Source: Candidatus Woesearchaeota archaeon (GTDB lineage: Archaea; Nanobdellota; Nanobdellia; Woesearchaeales; WJKR01). From it: DNA of 6,086 nt. The notes beneath the pieces were generated by a model. It had not been told where the DNA came from. It saw nothing but the letters and a program-made list of their open reading frames with translations, and did not search any database. The position numbers were made by a program, and so were the translations under genes. The stretch spans positions 1 through 6,086 of the forward strand of contig WJKR01000051.1 in the NCBI GenBank assembly GCA_014729015.1, written 5' to 3'. Shown piece after piece: positions 4,054-6,086 of the stretch; within the stretch, counting starts at the first letter, position 1, and the number at the start of each line of letters is the position of its first letter.

Positions 4054-6086
4054 ATGACTATCAAGAAACAATGGTTCAGTACGGGTTTGTTCGTGATTGC
4101 AGCGTTCGTGTTAGCCGCTTGTACTATGACAGGACCGGTCGGCCCGGGGTCGTCCGGCCCGATCAAGGACTCGTTCGACGCAGCGGTGTTTGATCCTGAC
4201 GTCTCGTTAGGCACGGAGACGTTCTCGAGTGTCGCCGAGCTCGAGGCGTTCTTGCAAGAGGCCGGAAGCGACCAGTACTATGGCGGTTGGGGCAGGGGCG
4301 TCGTGGCCGCTGGGCCTGAGACCACCATGATGAATGTCGGTGAAACAGCCGCGTCACCGGAGAAAGCGGGCGGCGATATCGACTATTCCGAGACGAACGT
4401 GCAGGTCGTCGGCGTGGACGAGGGGGACATCATCAAGACTGATGGTGAGTACGTCTACACGACTTCCGGTAATACGTTGTTCATCGTCAAGGCGTATCCC
4501 GGCGAGGACGCCGAGGTAGTCGAGAAGATGGCGTTCGAGAAGGGCGCCCCCCAAGGATTGTTCATCAACGATGATTGGTTGGTCGTGTTCGGCCGCGTGT
4601 CCGACTACGACGTGTTCGACGAGCTGGGCATCACGTCGGGGAGGAGCATGACCTTTGTGGAGGTCTATGATGTGCGTGACAAGGAAGAGCCTGAGCTGGA
4701 AAAGGAGTTCTTGTTCGACGGCAACTACTTCGATTCGAGGATGATCGACGGGCACGTGTACCTCATGACAAACAGCAACCCCCAGTATTATCCGCGGCCG
4801 GTGCCCTTGCTCGTCGAGGACGGCTCGGTGCGAGAAATCGCTGTCAGCAGCATCAGGTATTATCCGTACCCGTACGACTCGGTGTCGTTCGTCGGCATCA
4901 ACGCGATAGACCTTGATGGTCTCGAGCATGAAAGCATGACCTTGGCGGTCGAGGATTCCCACGAGCTGTACATGTCCCATGATAACCTGTACTTCGCGTA
5001 CACGAAGTACATCAATGATTGGGATATCATGCAGGAGGTGACCGTCGAGGTAGTCGTTCCTCTGTTGTCCGCGTCTGACCAGGCATTGGTCGAGCGGGTG
5101 GAGGAGGTCGACAATGACATCTTGAACAAGCGCGAGAAGCAGCAGAAGATATTGACGATCATCAGCCGGTACGTGGAGTACTTGCCAGGGGATGAGCAGG
5201 ACGAGTTGCAGGAGGAGATCGAGCTTGCGACCAAGGAGCGCTTGCAGGAGTATGATTATGCGGAGTACACCATTATCAACAAGGTGGCCGTTGACGGCTT
5301 GGACATCGACGTCGTCGCTGATGGCATGGTTCCCGGCAGCATCAACAACCAGTTCTCCTTGGACGAGCACGAGGGCGTGTTGCGAGTCGCGACAACGGTG
5401 AATCCCCGGCGGTCTTCGTTCATGGAGACGAACAAGGAATCCGAGAACTTCGTCTTCACCCTCGATGAAGACTTTGCGGTCATGGACTCCTTGGATGACA
5501 TCGCGGTGGGTGAGCGCATCTATGCGAGTAGATTTATGGGCGAGCGGTTGTACTTGGTGACGTTCCGACGAGTTGATCCGTTCTTCGTGATTGACCTATC
5601 AGATCCTGAGGACGTCGTGGAGCTGGGCGAGCTGAAAATTCCTGGGTTTTCCCGTTACTTGCACCCGTACGACGATGACATCATCATCGGCCTCGGGCGT
5701 GACGCTTCGGTGACGGGGAGGACGCAGGGCTTGAAGATCTCATTGTTTGACGTCGCTGAAGTCAGCGATCCTGAAGAAGTCGCACACTGGGTTTCCAGCG
5801 AGAAGTATTCGTCGTCCACTGCCGAGTACGAGCACAAGGCGTTCCTGTTCGACAAGGAGAAGCACCTGCTTGTCATTCCTGCGTACAGCTATGAGTGGAA
5901 TGACGGCCGGCAGGAAGGGTACAACGGCGCGCTTGTCTTTGATATCAGCGCGGATGACATCGAGGTGCGCGGGTTGGTCGATCACAGCCAGAGCGCGCAG
6001 TCCCAGTGGCAGGCGGCAGTCGAAAGGTCATTGTACATCGAGGACTTACTGTATACCAAGTCGTACTCCCTGTTGCGGATCAACGC
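4054..6086 (+). CDS. Secreted lipoprotein with C-terminal beta-propeller (3' end outside window)
   Basis: The 677 visible residues match the archaeal/bacterial family of secreted proteins with a beta-propeller distantly related to WD40 repeats (the COG4880/Beta_propel type). Residues 1-22 form a signal peptide (KK near the start, then a hydrophobic core) ending in the lipobox LAAC with Cys23, followed by a Gly/Pro/Ser linker (24-37); it is therefore probably lipid-anchored outside the cell. Family landmarks are YSETNVQVVGVDEGDIIKTD (111-130), INNQFSLDE (430-438) plus GVLRVATT (441-448), IGLGRD (545-550), GLKISLFDV (559-567), HKAFLF (594-599), and a final strand ERSLYIEDLLYTKS (657-670). The propeller is interrupted by a charged helical segment at about 340-400 (RVEEVDNDILNKREKQQK and onward). 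The final landmark suggests that only the last few tens of residues are missing. No catalytic residues are evident; the molecular role of the family is unknown, with binding or surface assembly as inference. The gene has its own promoter and a strong ribosome binding site. Confidence 0.92.
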   Translation, partial: MTIKKQWFSTGLFVIAAFVLAACTMTGPVGPGSSGPIKDSFDAAVFDPDVSLGTETFSSVAELEAFLQEAGSDQYYGGWGRGVVAAGPETTMMNVGETAASPEKAGGDIDYSETNVQVVGVDEGDIIKTDGEYVYTTSGNTLFIVKAYPGEDAEVVEKMAFEKGAPQGLFINDDWLVVFGRVSDYDVFDELGITSGRSMTFVEVYDVRDKEEPELEKEFLFDGNYFDSRMIDGHVYLMTNSNPQYYPRPVPLLVEDGSVREIAVSSIRYYPYPYDSVSFVGINAIDLDGLEHESMTLAVEDSHELYMSHDNLYFAYTKYINDWDIMQEVTVEVVVPLLSASDQALVERVEEVDNDILNKREKQQKILTIISRYVEYLPGDEQDELQEEIELATKERLQEYDYAEYTIINKVAVDGLDIDVVADGMVPGSINNQFSLDEHEGVLRVATTVNPRRSSFMETNKESENFVFTLDEDFAVMDSLDDIAVGERIYASRFMGERLYLVTFRRVDPFFVIDLSDPEDVVELGELKIPGFSRYLHPYDDDIIIGLGRDASVTGRTQGLKISLFDVAEVSDPEEVAHWVSSEKYSSSTAEYEHKAFLFDKEKHLLVIPAYSYEWNDGRQEGYNGALVFDISADDIEVRGLVDHSQSAQSQWQAAVERSLYIEDLLYTKSYSLLRIN

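Noticed and set aside
4354..5370. Long open frame (338 codons) on the minus strand opposite the beta-propeller gene
   Set aside because: It lies wholly within a well-supported + strand gene with clear family motifs. Its translation is rich in Val, Leu, Asp and His without a domain pattern, as expected from the complement of a G+C-rich coding frame.

Overview
The window most likely comes from an archaeon. Four lines of evidence point there. TATA-like boxes (TTTTTATA, TTTAATA, TTTAAATA, TTTATATA) sit upstream of four genes, and no bacterial -35/-10 pairs stand out. Two of those genes have a spacing that predicts leaderless mRNA, and the other two have Shine-Dalgarno sites (GAGGTGG, GAGGTGAT) complementary to the conserved 16S rRNA 3' end. 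The lipoprotein beta-propeller family at the right end is common in archaea. By eye G+C is a little over half. The lineage cannot be fixed from the sequence: a euryarchaeal or DPANN genome would both fit. All genes are on the + strand and are tightly packed.

Layout. Positions 1-336 are the last 111 codons of an FtsX/MacB-type ABC transporter permease whose start lies outside the window. It overlaps by 8 bases a complete second permease of the same family (329-1549, 406 aa). The two share a 134-base direct repeat (132/134 identical, the first 115 bases perfect) across the start of the FtsX domain, which looks like recent gene conversion or duplication between neighbours. A hairpin over the second permease's stop codon, followed by a T-tract, looks like the end of this transcription unit, and the T-tract is also the TATA box of the next gene.

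Next come an AI-2E (PerM/UPF0118) family membrane transporter starting with GTG (1607-2752), an 81-residue two-helix TM2-like membrane protein (2786-3031), a 222-base non-coding gap with several possible stem-loops (3032-3253, before the ATG at 3255), an unrecognised polytopic membrane protein of 242 aa (3255-3983), and a large predicted surface lipoprotein with a C-terminal beta-propeller (4054 to beyond the right edge, 677 residues visible).

How they fit together. Every gene encodes a membrane or cell-surface protein, so this is an envelope-related neighbourhood. Only the two permeases clearly form one operon. They probably act with an ATP-binding subunit and perhaps an extracytoplasmic adaptor encoded to the left, which cannot be seen here. 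The other genes appear to have their own promoters and need not share a pathway. I see no CRISPR array, tRNA, rRNA, transposase or obvious defence system. The most notable signals are the homogenised permease pair, the overlapping terminator and promoter, and the split between leaderless and Shine-Dalgarno-led genes.
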